Assembly: GCF_029407905.1 (NCBI RefSeq)
Contig: NC_073634.1
Location: forward strand, 24,751,501-24,815,500
Source of the DNA: Bubalus kerabau
Lineage: Eukaryota; Chordata; Mammalia; Artiodactyla; Bovidae
Length of the DNA stretch: 64,000 nt
Reading direction: 5' to 3'
Shown in pieces: positions 33,981-44,740 of this stretch. Within the stretch, counting starts at the first letter, position 1, and each line of letters begins with the position of its first letter. The position numbers were made by a program, and so were the translations under genes. The notes beneath the pieces are model-generated. The model had not been told where the DNA came from. It did no database searches and worked only from the letters and a program-made list of their open reading frames with translations.

Positions 33981-34866
33981 ACCCTGCTTATTTAACTTCT
34001 ATGCAGAGTACATCACGAGAAACTCTGGGCTGGATGAAGCACAAGCTGGAATCAAGATTGCCAGGAGAAATATCAATAACCTCAGATATGCTGATGACAC
34101 CACCCTTATGGCAGAAAGTGAAGAACTGAAGAGCCTCTTGATGAAAGTGAAAGAGGAGAGTGAAAAAGTTGGCTTAAAGCTCAACATTCAGAAAATGAAG
34201 ATCATGGCATCTGGTCCCATCACTTCATGGGAAATAGATGGGGAAACAGTGGAAACAGTGTCAGACTTTCTTTTTTTGGGCTCCAAAATCACTGCAGATG
34301 GTGATTGCAGCCATGAAATTAAAAGACACTTACTCCTTGGAAGGAAAGTTATGACCAACCTAGATAGCATATTGAAAAGCAGAGACATTACTTTGCCAAC
34401 AAAGATCCATCTAGTCGAGGCTATGGTTTTTCCAGTGGTCATGTATGGATGTGAGAGTTGGACTATAAAGAAAGCTGAGCGCAGAAGAATTGATGCTTTT
34501 GAGCTGTGGTGTTGGAGAAGACTCTTGAGAGTCCCTTGGACTGCAAGGAGATCCAACCAGTCCATCCTAAAGGAGATCAGTCTTGGGTGTTCATTGGAAG
34601 GACTGATGTCGAAGCCGAAACTCCAGTACGTTGGCCACCTGATGCGAAGAGCTGACTCATTTGAAAAGACCCTGATGCTGGGAGGGATTGGGGGCAGGAG
34701 GAGAAGGGGACGGCAGAGGATGAGATGGTTAGATGGCATCAGCAACTCAATGGACATGGGTTTGTGTAAACTCTGGGAGTTGGTGATGGACAGAGAGGCC
34801 TGGTGTGCTGTGTTTTAGGGGTCACAAAGAGTCGGACACGACTGAGTGACTGAACTGACTGACTGA
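33981..34866 (+). mobile_element. BovB LINE, 5'-truncated
   Basis: Sense BovB from the RT palm region to the (CTGA)n end. It is inserted in a LINE-1 3' end and well preserved over its length. Confidence 0.95.
33982..34818 (+). pseudogene. BovB RT C-terminal fragment, 278 codons open
   Basis: The longest surviving retroelement frame in the window. It begins PCLFNFYAEYITRN, so it starts inside the palm domain, and carries RYADDTTLMAESE with YADD at 34087-34098. A 3-bp in-frame deletion falls just after (consensus SEEELKS is SEELKS here). The thumb and post-RT region follow (YGCESWTIKKAERRRIDAFE, LWCWRRLLRVPWTARRSNQS, GGIGGRRRRGRQRMRWLDGI) to a stop at 34816-34818. Endonuclease, fingers and any start region are absent, so it cannot be an autonomous element. 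Confidence 0.92.
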
Positions 34867-34975
34867 TACAAGATAACGATTCGATATTTGTATATATTAC
34901 AAAATGATCACCATATGTCTAGTTAAAGCCATCACCATACATAGCTACAAAAGTTTTTTTTTCTCTTGTGATGAA

Positions 34976-35128
34976 CACTTTTTTTTTTTTTTTTGGCCAC
35001 AGTACACACTACACGCCATGTGGGATCTTCCAGGATCACACCACACCGCATGCAGGATCCACCAGGGAGCAAACCTGTGTCCCCTGTGGTGGAAGTGCAG
35101 AGTCCTAACCACTGGGCAGCCAAGGATG
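34976..35128 (-). mobile_element. CHR SINE in LINE-1
   Basis: Poly(T) at 34978-34994, antisense CHR body with 'cacaccgcatgcaggatcca', and the head complement 'gtcctaaccactgggcagcc'. The repeats gatgaacacttt / gatgaaaacttt flank it. Confidence 0.87.
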
Positions 35129-35340
35129 AAAACTTTGAAGATCTACTCCCTTAGCAACTTTCAAATATGAAATTAGTAATATTAACTATAGTTACAACAC
35201 TATGCATTATGTACCCATGACTTACTTATTTTATAACTGGAAGTTTGTACCTTTTGACCTCCCTCACCCATTTTGTACCCCCTCACCACCACCCCTCTGT
35301 TCTCTGTATCTATCTATGAGCTCAAGTTTAAAACTGCACT

Positions 35341-36429
35341 TTTATTTGAATGTATAACAGAGCAGAAGATTTTGTTACCCTCTCTGAGACATATATTTGG
35401 GATGTCTGGCCACTGGGGACCTTCTCATCCTCTACAGGCTTCGCCAGAAACAAAGAACAGAGGAGGAAATACACGGCTTCTTGAGTGCTAGCAGTGAAAG
35501 GTCAGAGTTCTGCCAGTAAATGTTATATTGTGTTTAATCCCAGGGTTAGCAGAGGCAGTTGCTAGACATTGAAAATGGATGATTTTATTTTACAAATGGG
35601 AGACTAGAATAAAAAATTGAAAAAGAATAGAGTCAAGAATTCCAGACTATGTGTTAGGTGCCCAGGACACCACCGCAAACTCATGGAGGTTCTGTGGTGT
35701 AGGTTAAATGTCAAGGGTGATGCTTGACATCTGTTGGCCGCCAGCTGAACTACTTGGTCAAGGTTGTTCAGGGTTTCAACATTAGATTGTGCTGCACTCC
35801 TTTCAAAGATATCTTTGGGTTTTTCAGCAGCTGTTATAAAATGAGAGTAGTAAGTAAAAATCAGTATGAACATGAGGTGAATAAGTGGTGGTGTCTAAAC
35901 AGCTTCCAAGGTTTGAGAAGATGCTCAATGCCCAGTTGTCATACATATCCTTTTATAAATAACTGTGGTTATGAATAAAATTAAAATATTTTTTCTTTCA
36001 ATTTATGGGTATTATTTTTTTTCAAACAGCTAAGTTGTTGGGACCTTCCTATTGGATAAATGAGATTTATGGTGTTTTTTCTGGCCCAGGATCTCTGTGA
36101 AAAAAATTACTGAGACAGTAAGAAGCCATGAATTGGAAAAGTTTGGGAACTTCAGGATCAGAGCAATACAAATTGTCTCAATGGGCAAAGATGGATTTTA
36201 AAGACTTAGGCTCAATGGTGAGTATGGAAAAGTAATTCTATTTTTTTCCCCTAGACTATCCAGGGGACTGCTCACAGTAGTTCCCCTGTGGAAACAGGAA
36301 CATTCTTAGTCTGAAGGTTTTTTATTAATGGAACTATTTGGTAGACTATTAAAAGTTGTCTTGTGCAATGGTTCTCAAACTATCTTTCAATCTGTCATAG
36401 ACTATGTGATAACTTGTGGTAACTTGGCT
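35341..36429. other. mostly single-copy DNA
   Basis: A region at 35640-35990 ends in 'tgaataaaattaaaata', resembling a transcript end with a poly(A) signal, but no reading frame was matched. 36360-36400 begins like MER5 ('atggttctcaaactatcttt'). Confidence 0.4.
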
Positions 36430-36700
36430 GGGCCAGGGAGCCCAGATATTTGGCCAAACATTATTCTAGATGTTTCAGTGAAGGTAATTTTTTAGATGAG
36501 ATTGACAACTAAATCAGTAGTTGAGTAAAGCAGAATGTCTCTATAATATGGGTGGGCCTTATCCAATCAGTTGAAGGTCTTAACAGAACAAAGACTGAAC
36601 TCCCCTGAGCAAGAAGGAATTCTGTATATATAAACACACACACACACACACACACATTCTGTTGATTCTGTTTCTCTGGAGAACTCTAATACAGATTGAT
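36430..36700 (+). repeat. ancient mammalian LTR-like repeat, with (CA)n
   Basis: 'cagatatttggccaaacatt', 'gggtgggccttatccaatca', 'attctgttgattctgtttct', 'ctggagaactctaatacag'. A (CA)n run at 36633-36656 sits near its end. The same family appears antisense at 61565-62070. I do not recall the family name with certainty. Confidence 0.55.
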
Positions 36701-36892
36701 ACTTTTAAAAAATGCAATAAAAGTAAACTTCTAGGAAATCAATCATGCTTAATATTGTAAAAATGTTAAATTGTTATACAGCCTTCTAAATGCTTAACTT
36801 CAGTTGCCATATTTAGTTTGTCTGATTAATAATAATAGTCTGTTTTGTAAATAAGTTCATTTGTATCATTTTTAGATACCACATATAGTACT

Positions 36893-37125
36893 CTTGCCTG
36901 GAAAATCCCATGGATGAAGGAGCCTGGAGGGCTGCAGTCCATGGGGTCGCTGAGGGTCGGACACGACTGAGCGACTTCACTTTCACTTTTCACTTTCATG
37001 CATTGGAGAAGGAAATGGCAACCCACTCCAGTGTTCTTGCCTGGAGAATCCCAGGGACGGGGGAGCCTGGTGGGCTGCCGTCTATGGGGTCGCACAGAGT
37101 CGGACACGACTGAAGTGACTTAGCA
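36893..37125 (+). mobile_element. BOV-A2 SINE, 5'-truncated
   Basis: It begins inside the first monomer at 'tactcttgcctggaaaatcc'. The linker 'ttcacttttcactttcatgc' and the full second monomer follow. Confidence 0.93.
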
Positions 37126-37589
37126 TAGGATAGTGATATCATGTGATATTTGTCTTTCTTCGTCTGACTTACTTCACTTATAGTATAATAATCTCTAGAT
37201 CCATCTATGTTCTGAAGATGATGTTATTTTAATCTTTTTTTACAGCTGAGTATTATTCCACTGTACATAAATATACATCTTTATCTACTCATCTGTAGAT
37301 GGACATTTAGATTGCTTCCATGTCTTGGCTATTGTAAACAGTGCTGCAATAAACATTAAGATGAATGTATCTTTTTGAATTATGACCTTCTCCAGATATA
37401 TGTCCAGGAGTGGGGTTGCTGGATCATATGGTAACTCTATTTTTTGTTTTTTAAGGAACCTTCATATTGTTCTCCATAGTGGCTATACCAGTTTACATTC
37501 CCACCAACAGTGTAGGAAGGTTCCTTTTCTCCACACCCTCTTCCACATTTATTATTTGTACTTTTTGATGATGGCCATCCTGACCAGTG

Positions 37590-37852
37590 GAGAAGGCAAT
37601 GGCACCCCACTCCGGTACTCTTGCCTGGAAAATCCCATGGACAGAGGAGCCTGGTAGGCTGCAGTCCATGGGGTCGCTGAGAGTCGGACACGACTGAGCG
37701 ACTTCACTTTCACTTTTCACTTTCAAGCATTGGAGAAGGAAATGGCAACCCACTCCAGTGTTCTTGCCTGGAGAATCCCAGGGACGGGGGAGCCTGGTGG
37801 GCTGCCGTCTATGGGGTTGCACAGAGTCGGACACGACTGAAGCAACTTAGCA
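37590..37852 (+). mobile_element. BOV-A2 SINE, full dimer with 13-bp duplication
   Basis: Two BovA monomers with the linker between them. atcctgaccagtg flanks it at 37577-37589 and 37853-37865. It interrupts the LINE-1 ORF2 remnant. Confidence 0.96.
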
Positions 37853-37865
37853 ATCCTGACCAGTG

Positions 37866-38024
37866 TGAGGTTATATTTTATTATAGTTTTGATTTGCATT
37901 TCTCTAATAATTAGCGATGTTGAGTATCTTTTCATGTGCCTGTTAGCCATCTGTTTGTCTTTGGAGAAATGTCTATTTAGGTCTTCTGTCCATTTTTGAT
38001 TGGGTTGCTTGTTTCTTTGATATT
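37866..38024 (-). pseudogene. LINE-1 ORF2 C-terminal fragment
   Basis: The minus frame reads NRHFSKDKQMANRHMKRYS, then IIREMQIKTIIKYNLTLVRI. This is the conserved C-terminal region of LINE-1 ORF2 upstream of its cysteine-rich end. Residues before it (from 38124) come from the sense 3' UTR segment and residues after it from the BOV-A2. Confidence 0.85.
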
Positions 38025-38207
38025 GAGGAGGAGAGGAATATATTAGGAATTTTGGGTTAACAGATACACATTGTACATATCTATATATAAAGCAGATAAA
38101 TAACAAGGCCCTACTGTATAGCACGGGGAATGATATTCAATATTTTATTATAACCTATAAAGGAAAAATAATCTGAAAAAAATATGTTCTTATATATGTA
38201 TATAATA

Positions 38208-38424
38208 AGGGTTTCTCAGGTGGCTCAGTGGTAAAGAATTTGCCTGCCAATTCAGGAGATGCAGGAGATCAGGGTTTAATTCCTGGGTTGGGAAGATTCT
38301 CTGGAGGAGGAAATGGCAAACCACTCCAGTACTCTTGCCTGAAAAATTCCGTGGACAGAGGAACCTGGCAGGCTACAGTCCATGAGCTCAGAGTCTGACA
38401 CAATTTAGCGACTGAACACACACA
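38208..38424 (+). mobile_element. Bov-tA SINE in LINE-1 3' UTR
   Basis: Head with a degenerate B-box ('gggtttaattcctggg') and BovA body. The AT-rich duplication tatataata flanks it at 38199-38207 and 38425-38433. Confidence 0.9.
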
Positions 38425-38548
38425 TATATAATACATATTATATATATTCTTTTGTATATATAATATACATATATATATAACTGAATTACTTTGTTGTATA
38501 CCTGAAACTAACACAACATTGTAAATCAACTATACTTTAGTTTAAAAA

Positions 38549-38749
38549 AAAGGAAAAAAAGGTGGATGTTAAAAACTGTACTTTATAAATAAGTTGCATT
38601 TTGTAAGTAAAATCTTCATGGAAATGAAACTGCTGGCAGAAAAGACCCCATGGATGGGTGACTCAAAGCCCCCCTCTCAAAAAAAAAAAAGCCTTTGTGG
38701 GACACACTTTCTGTAGCATTGATCTCATAAAAATGTTAATATATCCAGG
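38549..38749. other. short single-copy interval
   Basis: A-rich tail debris followed by unrecognised DNA. Confidence 0.4.
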
Positions 38750-38974
38750 TGTGTGTGTATGCGCTTGGTTGCTCAGTCATGTCTGACTGAGCAGCCCCAT
38801 GGTCTGTAGCCTGCCATTCTCCTCTGTCCATGGAATTTTCCAGGCAAGAATACTGGAGCAGGCTCCCATTTCCTTCTCTGGGGATCTTCCTGACCCAGGC
38901 ATTGAACGGGCATCTTTTGTATCTCCTGCATCAGCAGGTGGACGTTTTACCACTAGTGCCACCTGGGAAGCCCA
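38750..38974 (-). mobile_element. Bov-tA SINE
   Basis: Antisense: (GT)n tail, BovA body, then the head complement ending 'gccacctgggaagccca'. It is diverged relative to the BOV-A2 copies. Confidence 0.92.
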
Positions 38975-39004
38975 TATATACCCACACACGCACACATGTA
39001 TTTA

Positions 39005-39200
39005 TTTACTTTTTATTTTGAACTAATTTTAAATTTACTGAAAAGTTGTAGAACTGGTACAGAGCTTTGCTGTATATATCTGAGTTTCCCAATTTTAACA
39101 TCTCTACAACCAAGTACAATTTTCCAAATGAAGACATGAACACTGGTACCAAACTATTAACTAAACTTCAGCGCTTAAGTTTCACCAGATATATATTTAA
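39005..39200 (-). repeat. L1M LINE-1 3' fragment
   Basis: 'aaatttactgaaaagttgta' and 'actggtaccaaactattaac' are antisense old L1 3' UTR blocks, of the same kind as the region at 53260-53560. Confidence 0.6.
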
Positions 39201-39461
39201 ATAGTGAAGTCACTACTCTAGGATGTGCAACTTTAGTACGTACCGGGTCAGAAGATTTTTGCAGAATGGGTTGAAACTGATGCTTTGCTTGCAGATCAGC
39301 CAGCTGAGAATAGAACAGTTTGACAGCAACTGTGGATTGTTCTATAGAAGAACATACAAACCACAAACCTCAGTAAAAAACATCGCATATATTGATAGAG
39401 CCAATACCATAGTTCTTAAGCTTAACTGTCTTTACTGCCAGAAATAACAAATACTTTTGTA
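39201..39461. other. single-copy DNA with overlapping short frames
   Basis: Frames of 74 (plus) and 63 (minus) codons overlap here. Neither has a recognised domain. Confidence 0.35.
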
Positions 39462-39469
39462 TTTAGAGA

Positions 39470-39960
39470 TGTTCAGTTCAGTTCAGTCGCTCACTCACGT
39501 CTGACTCTTTGCAACCCCATGAACTGCTGCATGCCAGGCCTCCCTGTCCATCACCAACTCCCAGAGTCCACCCAAACCCATGTCCATTGAGTCGGTGATG
39601 CCATCCAACCATCTCATCCTCTGTCATCCCCTTCTCCTCCTGCCCTCAATCTTTCCCAGCATCAGGGTCTTTTCAAATAAGTCAGCTCTCTGCATCAAGT
39701 GGCCAAAGTATTGGAGTTTCAGCTTCAATATCAGTCCCTCCAATGAACACCCAGGACTGATCTCCTTTAGGATGGACTGCTTGGATTTCCTTGCAGTCCA
39801 AGGGACTCTCAAGAGTCTTCCCCAACACCACAGTTCAAAAGCATCAATTCTTCAGTGCTCAGCTTTCTTCACAGTCCAACTCTCACATCCATACATGACC
39901 ACAGGAAAAACCACAGCCTTGACTAGACGGACCTTTGTTGGCAAAGTAATGTCTCTGCTT
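39470..39960 (-). mobile_element. BovB LINE 3' end with 8-bp duplication
   Basis: A (TTCAG)n tail and the antisense BovB 3' region to 'gtaatgtctctgctt'. tttagaga flanks it at 39462-39469 and 39961-39968. Confidence 0.95.
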
Positions 39961-40034
39961 TTTAGAGAAGTTAGTCACTTAATAACAAAATGCTTGAATG
40001 TGAATCTGAAATGGCATGCATTTTTTGCCAAGTG

Positions 40035-40310
40035 ATTGTTTTCTATCTCTTCTGTAAAGTCTTTTATGACCTTTCGTAGGTAGAACCCACTGTAATGGCT
40101 TTTGGGGCCTTACTGTGACTTCACAGATGTCTGTCATAGTACCAGTAACAGTCACTATTAATATAATTTGGGTAGGTACCTGCTAAACTGTGAGGTACTT
40201 GTGGGCATGGGTGTGTCTTGCTCACACTGATAGCTCAGTGCCTGGTCTAACGCCTGAAGCATAGCAAGCCTGCAACACATGCTCACTAAAGAAAGGAAGT
40301 AACTAATCAA
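40035..40310 (+). repeat. L2 LINE 3' end
   Basis: 'ggtacttgtgggcatgggtg', 'gctcagtgcctggtctaacg' and 'catgctcactaaagaaagga' keep the order of the L2 3' end. Confidence 0.6.
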
Positions 40311-40360
40311 ACACACAATACGTTCATATCAACATTTTTTCACTTGTTGGAAAAATAGCC

Positions 40361-40586
40361 TGTGTATGTGTGTGCTTGGTTGCTCAGCCATGTCCTACTC
40401 TCTGCAGCCCCATGGACTGTAGCCCACCAGGCTCCTCTGTCCATGGAATTTTCCAGGCATGAATACTGGAACAGGTTGCCATTTCCTCCTCCAGTGGATC
40501 TTTCCTACCCAGGGATCAGACGGGTGTCTCTTGCATCTCCTGCATTGGCAGGAGGATTCTTTACCACTATGCCACCTGGGAAGCCC
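40361..40586 (-). mobile_element. Bov-tA SINE
   Basis: Antisense BovA body and head complement, ending 'gccacctgggaagccc'. Confidence 0.93.
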
Positions 40587-41298
40587 TAACTCAAAATTAT
40601 TCTAGTGATGAAGACAATGCCGCAGGTACATTTAAAAGGAAAAGCTTACAAGGGCCTTGTGTTTGAGAAACGGGCTTTGAATGCCAGGTATGACCTACAG
40701 ACTGAATAAAGAATATCGCTGTTGCAAATAACACAAATATCTGATGCTGCCTCACTTATTCCATAAATGGATTGTTCTCTGAAGGAAATTTTATCCATCT
40801 GAGTAAAACCCGATTTCCACTTAGACTGGTGTGTTATTAATAATTATCATAATTATTCAGCATTTCTGCAGTATGTGTTTTAAAGTTTTATGTTCCTCAT
40901 TCTTAATGAGCTATGCAGACAGAGGTAATGAAAGGTAATCTAGTGTCACATGCAGCTGGTATTCATTACATTGTGATTGACTGATTCATTACTGAACTCA
41001 GTTAGGGGCAGGTAGCTGCAAGCTTATTGGAAGAAAGCCTCCCTCACTTTTACATGGAGGAAGTGTGGGGAGTGGGAGAGGGTGGGGAGTAAGGGGCAGG
41101 CAGAGACTAGAGAGGCCAGAATGTAGGAGTTCCTCCCAGATGGGAACGGAGCAGCTTTCCGAATCCCTGACCCACTTCAGCAATCCGCAAGGCACTCTGG
41201 GATTACAGACGCAGACTGTTTATTTGCCCTGTGAAGGAGTGTCCTTTGGGATCAGAGCTGCTGTTTCTTAGGAACAAACTGTTTAGGGATTGCTTTTG
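40587..41298. other. single-copy DNA
   Basis: No repeat or domain was recognised. The antisense 65- and sense 68-codon frames around 41000-41270 overlap each other. Confidence 0.4.
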
Positions 41299-41487
41299 CG
41301 GGCTTCCCAGGTGGCTCAGAATCCACCTGCAATGCAGGAGCCCTGGCTTCAATCCCTGGGTCCCAATCCCTGGATCAGGAAGATACCCTGAAGGAGGAAA
41401 TGGCAACCCATTCCAGTATTCTTGCCTGGAGAATTCCATGGAGAGAGGAGCCTGGCAGGCTATAGTCAGACATGACTGCAAGACTAA
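41299..41487 (+). mobile_element. Bov-tA SINE, rearranged head
   Basis: The A-box region lacks about 9 bp, and 'atccctggg' is repeated at 41351-41374 beside the B-box. The BovA body is otherwise intact but ends early. Confidence 0.9.
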
Positions 41488-43269
41488 CATACACATTTTA
41501 TGAATCTGGGATTAATTGTCAGCATTCTACTTATGCTTATATCATCTGATTATAAAGCTGGGAAAAAATAAGATATCAAGAAAAATTTATAGAAATTCAG
41601 AACATAAAAGCTGAATAGTGAGATATTCTCATAGGAGATACTGCAATTATGGTAGGGTGACTAGTGACAAGGAAAGCATTGATCCTAAGTGTCCCTAGTG
41701 GCCAAAGACAGTTGAAATATGTCCTTGAGAAATGGAAAGAAGAGATGTGTCTCCTATTTGTTGGAAACCTCACTTCCTTCTAGAAGCCCTGCTCAGTGGG
41801 TTGCCCTGGTTCTGTCAATTGAAAGATGAAAAAGGCTTTAACAATGGGAGTTGTAATTAAGGTTGGGTTGTTGGCTTAAAAAAAATAATGTATTAGGTCC
41901 CTGGTAAGTACTCAGAAATCCTTCATCTCGCCATTTTTTTTTTAATTAGCACATGACATTTGTGTACTTTGGTTTCATTGGGCAGTGACCACAAATATTT
42001 GTCTGGAACCCAACTTGGAAGAAAGGAAAGTTGAGAAGATAAAAATACAGACCTTTCCTGGCAGTTGAGTTGGCTGGGAGAAATACAGAAAACCTCAGGG
42101 AAATGTGCTGCTATAAACTCAAAAATCTACTTTGTCAGAGGCCTGGCAGGTCAGGTTAGCCTGGGGCCATACATGAATGCCACCAGGGAAGTAAAAGAAC
42201 CAGCCTGGAGCGCTCAGAAGGGTGGCAAAGCAGATTTCTCTTATCTTGGGTAGAAGCTCAGATCCAGAAGTCAGAGAGTGTTATGAGGGTTAAATGAGAT
42301 AATGCCTGCCAAGGTGACCAACACACGGCCTGGCACCTAGCAGATGCTTGGGACGAACTGGGTTTCCTTCCCTACTGTGACTTCATCAGGCCTGGGCGTG
42401 GGTGTCTGAAAACACTGTCTCGGAGGATAGCTTCGTGCCATGCTGGTATTCTACATTTTCGAAACCACTGGAAAGCTGGACCCATGCAAACTCCAAATTC
42501 TTCTGTTCAGGTTGAGAATAGCCATAGCTAGGGATGCAGCTCAGTTTCTTCATTTGCAAAATATTATATTTCTGGGAAATAAACTTGAGACCCAAGTGAG
42601 GAAGCACACCTGATATCATTTCTTCAGATGACAATTGGTATGGATTTCAACTCAGAAGAGGACCCTAAGAACTCCCACCCACAGGGACTACTGTTATCTC
42701 TCTTTGAGGAAAGGACCCAATCTCTGGGATGCCTCAGCTAAGATTTCTTGGTAGTACCTTACCAGTTTCTCACAGATATGTTGCTTGGAAGCCTAAACCA
42801 GGGGGCAGCAGGGAGCTTTGATTCCAGCTGGTCCCCTCTCCACCAGCTTTGTCATAACATCAACAGAGTCCTGCCGTTTGCGACCACCTTTTGACCAGGA
42901 AGTCCTACCTGCTGCATCTTCCTGGCCAAAAGGCACGTCCCCAGCCAGCTGTCCTTTTTAGCCTCTTATCCTGCTGTGGTGCTGCATGTTCTTTCATCAT
43001 GCTTTTATTTTCAGTCTCTTTTCTATTGGATTCTTCTCGTCACCTTTAAAGTGTGCTGAAGTCTCCCACTGAGAGTAGAGTGGGAGGAGTGGAGACAACC
43101 AAATCACAACCGTACATTCTTCTTGAACCATTACATTTTCTTCTCCCCTTATAGAGCATTCTAGAAAGAATATTTATACTTGTGGACTCTGTTTCTCACT
43201 TCCCACTCACTCCTCTGGTCACTCTCAGCTTGGCTCCTGAGCCATCAACCAAACCAAACAGCTTGCGCT
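41488..43269. other. mostly single-copy; MIR end at 42275-42355
   Basis: 'gagggttaaatgagataatg' and 'ggcctggcacctagcagatg' at 42275-42355 are a sense MIR 3' end. No domain was recognised in the other frames. Confidence 0.45.
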
Positions 43270-43432
43270 GAGGTCCTTTCTCTTCCCCTGCCTCCCCAGC
43301 AGTCATCTGTCCTGTTCACCATCCCTCCTGGGACCACTGTCTTTTCTTGGCTTCACTGATACAAGACTTTTCTGGTCTCCTCTGTCTTCTCTGACAGCTA
43401 ATTTACTATCATTTTTTTGTAGCCTTATCTGC

Positions 43433-43822
43433 CAAAGAATTGATACTTTTGAACTGTGGTGTTGGAGAAGACTCTTGAGAGTCCCTTGGACTGCAAGGAG
43501 ATCCAACCAGTCATTCTGAAGGAGATCAGCCCTGGGATTTCTTTGGAAGGAATGATGCTAAAGCTGAAACTCCAGTACTTTGGCCATCTCATGCGAAGAG
43601 TTGACTCATTGGAAAAGACTCTGATGCTGGGAGGGATTGGGTGCAGGAGGAGAAGGGGATGACAGAGGATGAGATGGCTGGATGGCATCACTGACTCAAT
43701 GGATGTGAGTCTGAGTGAACTCCGGGAGTTGGTGATGGACAGGGAGGCCTGGCAAGCTGCGATTCATGGGGTCGCAAAGAGTCGGACACGATTGAGCAAC
43801 TGATCTGATCTGATCTGATTCT
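43433..43822 (+). mobile_element. BovB LINE 3' end in L2
   Basis: Sense BovB from 'aaagaattgatacttttgaa' to a (CTGAT)n tail at 43801-43820. The tail unit differs from the usual CTGAA. Confidence 0.95.
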
Positions 43823-44021
43823 TTTCAAATTAATAAATATTAAAATACCCAAGGTTCACTCCTAGACTCTCTTCCCTCCTTCTATATTTTATTCATGCCA
43901 AAAACGTTTTCCCAGCCTAGATCTCTCCTCTGAGCTCTAGACCCACATATCCACTTCCTACTTAACATTTCTACTTGGGAAGTCTCACAGATATTGAAAA
44001 TATAACACATCCAACACTAAA

Positions 44022-44740
44022 CTCTTTTTTTTTTTCAATTTTAGTATTTAAAATTGAAGTAGAGTTGATTTATAATGTGTTAATTTCTGCTGTAGAGCAA
44101 TGATTCAGTTTAAGGTATATATATTCTTTTCCATTATGGTTTATCACAGGGTACTGAATATAGTTCCCTGTGCTGCACAGCAGGCCCTCGTTGTTTATCC
44201 ATTCTATATAGTTTGCATCTGCTCATCCCAAACTCCCAATCCATCCCTGTCTTTGTCTTGGCAACCGCAAGTCTGGTCTCTATTTCTGTGCGTCTGTTTC
44301 TGTTTTCTAGATAGGTTCATTTGTATCTTTTATTATTTTTTTTCCAGCTATACCACACAGCATGCAGAACTTCCCCAACCTGCTATTAAACCTGTGCCCC
44401 CTGCATTAGAAGCATGGAGTCTTAACTGGACCAATAGGGAAGTCCTTGTATCATATTTTAGATTCCACATACAAGTGATATCATATGTCATTTGCCTCTT
44501 TCTTTCTGACTTACTTCACTTAGTATAATAATCCCTAGTTGCATCCATGTTGCTGCAAATGGCATTATTTCGTTGTTTTTTTAAATGGCTGAGTAGTATT
44601 CCATTATGTATATGCACCACATCTTCTTTATCCATTCCTCTGTAGATGGACATTTAGATTGTTACCGTGTCTTGGTTATTGTGAATCGTGCTGCTATGAA
44701 CATAGGGTGCACACATGTTTTTGAATTATAGTTTTTAAAC
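44022..44740 (-). mobile_element. LINE-1 3' end in L2, carrying CHR
   Basis: Poly(T) at 44024-44035, then antisense LINE-1 3' UTR ('gggtactgaatatagttccc', 'ctgacttacttcacttagta') and the start of the ORF2 end region. It is interrupted by a CHR SINE at 44328-44445. Confidence 0.92.
44328..44445 (-). mobile_element. CHR SINE in LINE-1
   Basis: Antisense CHR with 'ccacacagcatgcagaactt' and head complement 'ggagtcttaactggaccaat'. ttgtatc repeats at 44321-44327 and 44446-44452. Confidence 0.87.

Larger units (their letters stand above)
33925..35340 (-). mobile_element. LINE-1 3' end split by BovB and CHR
   Basis: Three antisense LINE-1 blocks: 33925-33980 ('gagttataattgacacataa'), 34867-34975 ('aacgattcgatatttgtata') and 35129-35340 ('gatctactcccttagcaact', 'ttttataactggaagtttgt'). 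They are consecutive in the LINE-1 3' UTR. Confidence 0.85.
36826..38548 (+). mobile_element. LINE-1 with 5' inversion, carrying three SINEs
   Basis: 36826-about 38024 is antisense: 3' UTR then ORF2 C-terminus. About 38026-38548 is sense: the last 300 bp of the same 3' UTR, ending in poly(A). The antisense part stops in the 3' UTR about where the sense part begins. This is the twin-priming pattern. Two BOV-A2 copies and one Bov-tA are nested in it. No duplication survives. Confidence 0.8.

Noticed and set aside
44100..44528. 142-codon plus frame
   Set aside because: Antisense LINE-1 3' UTR plus CHR SINE.
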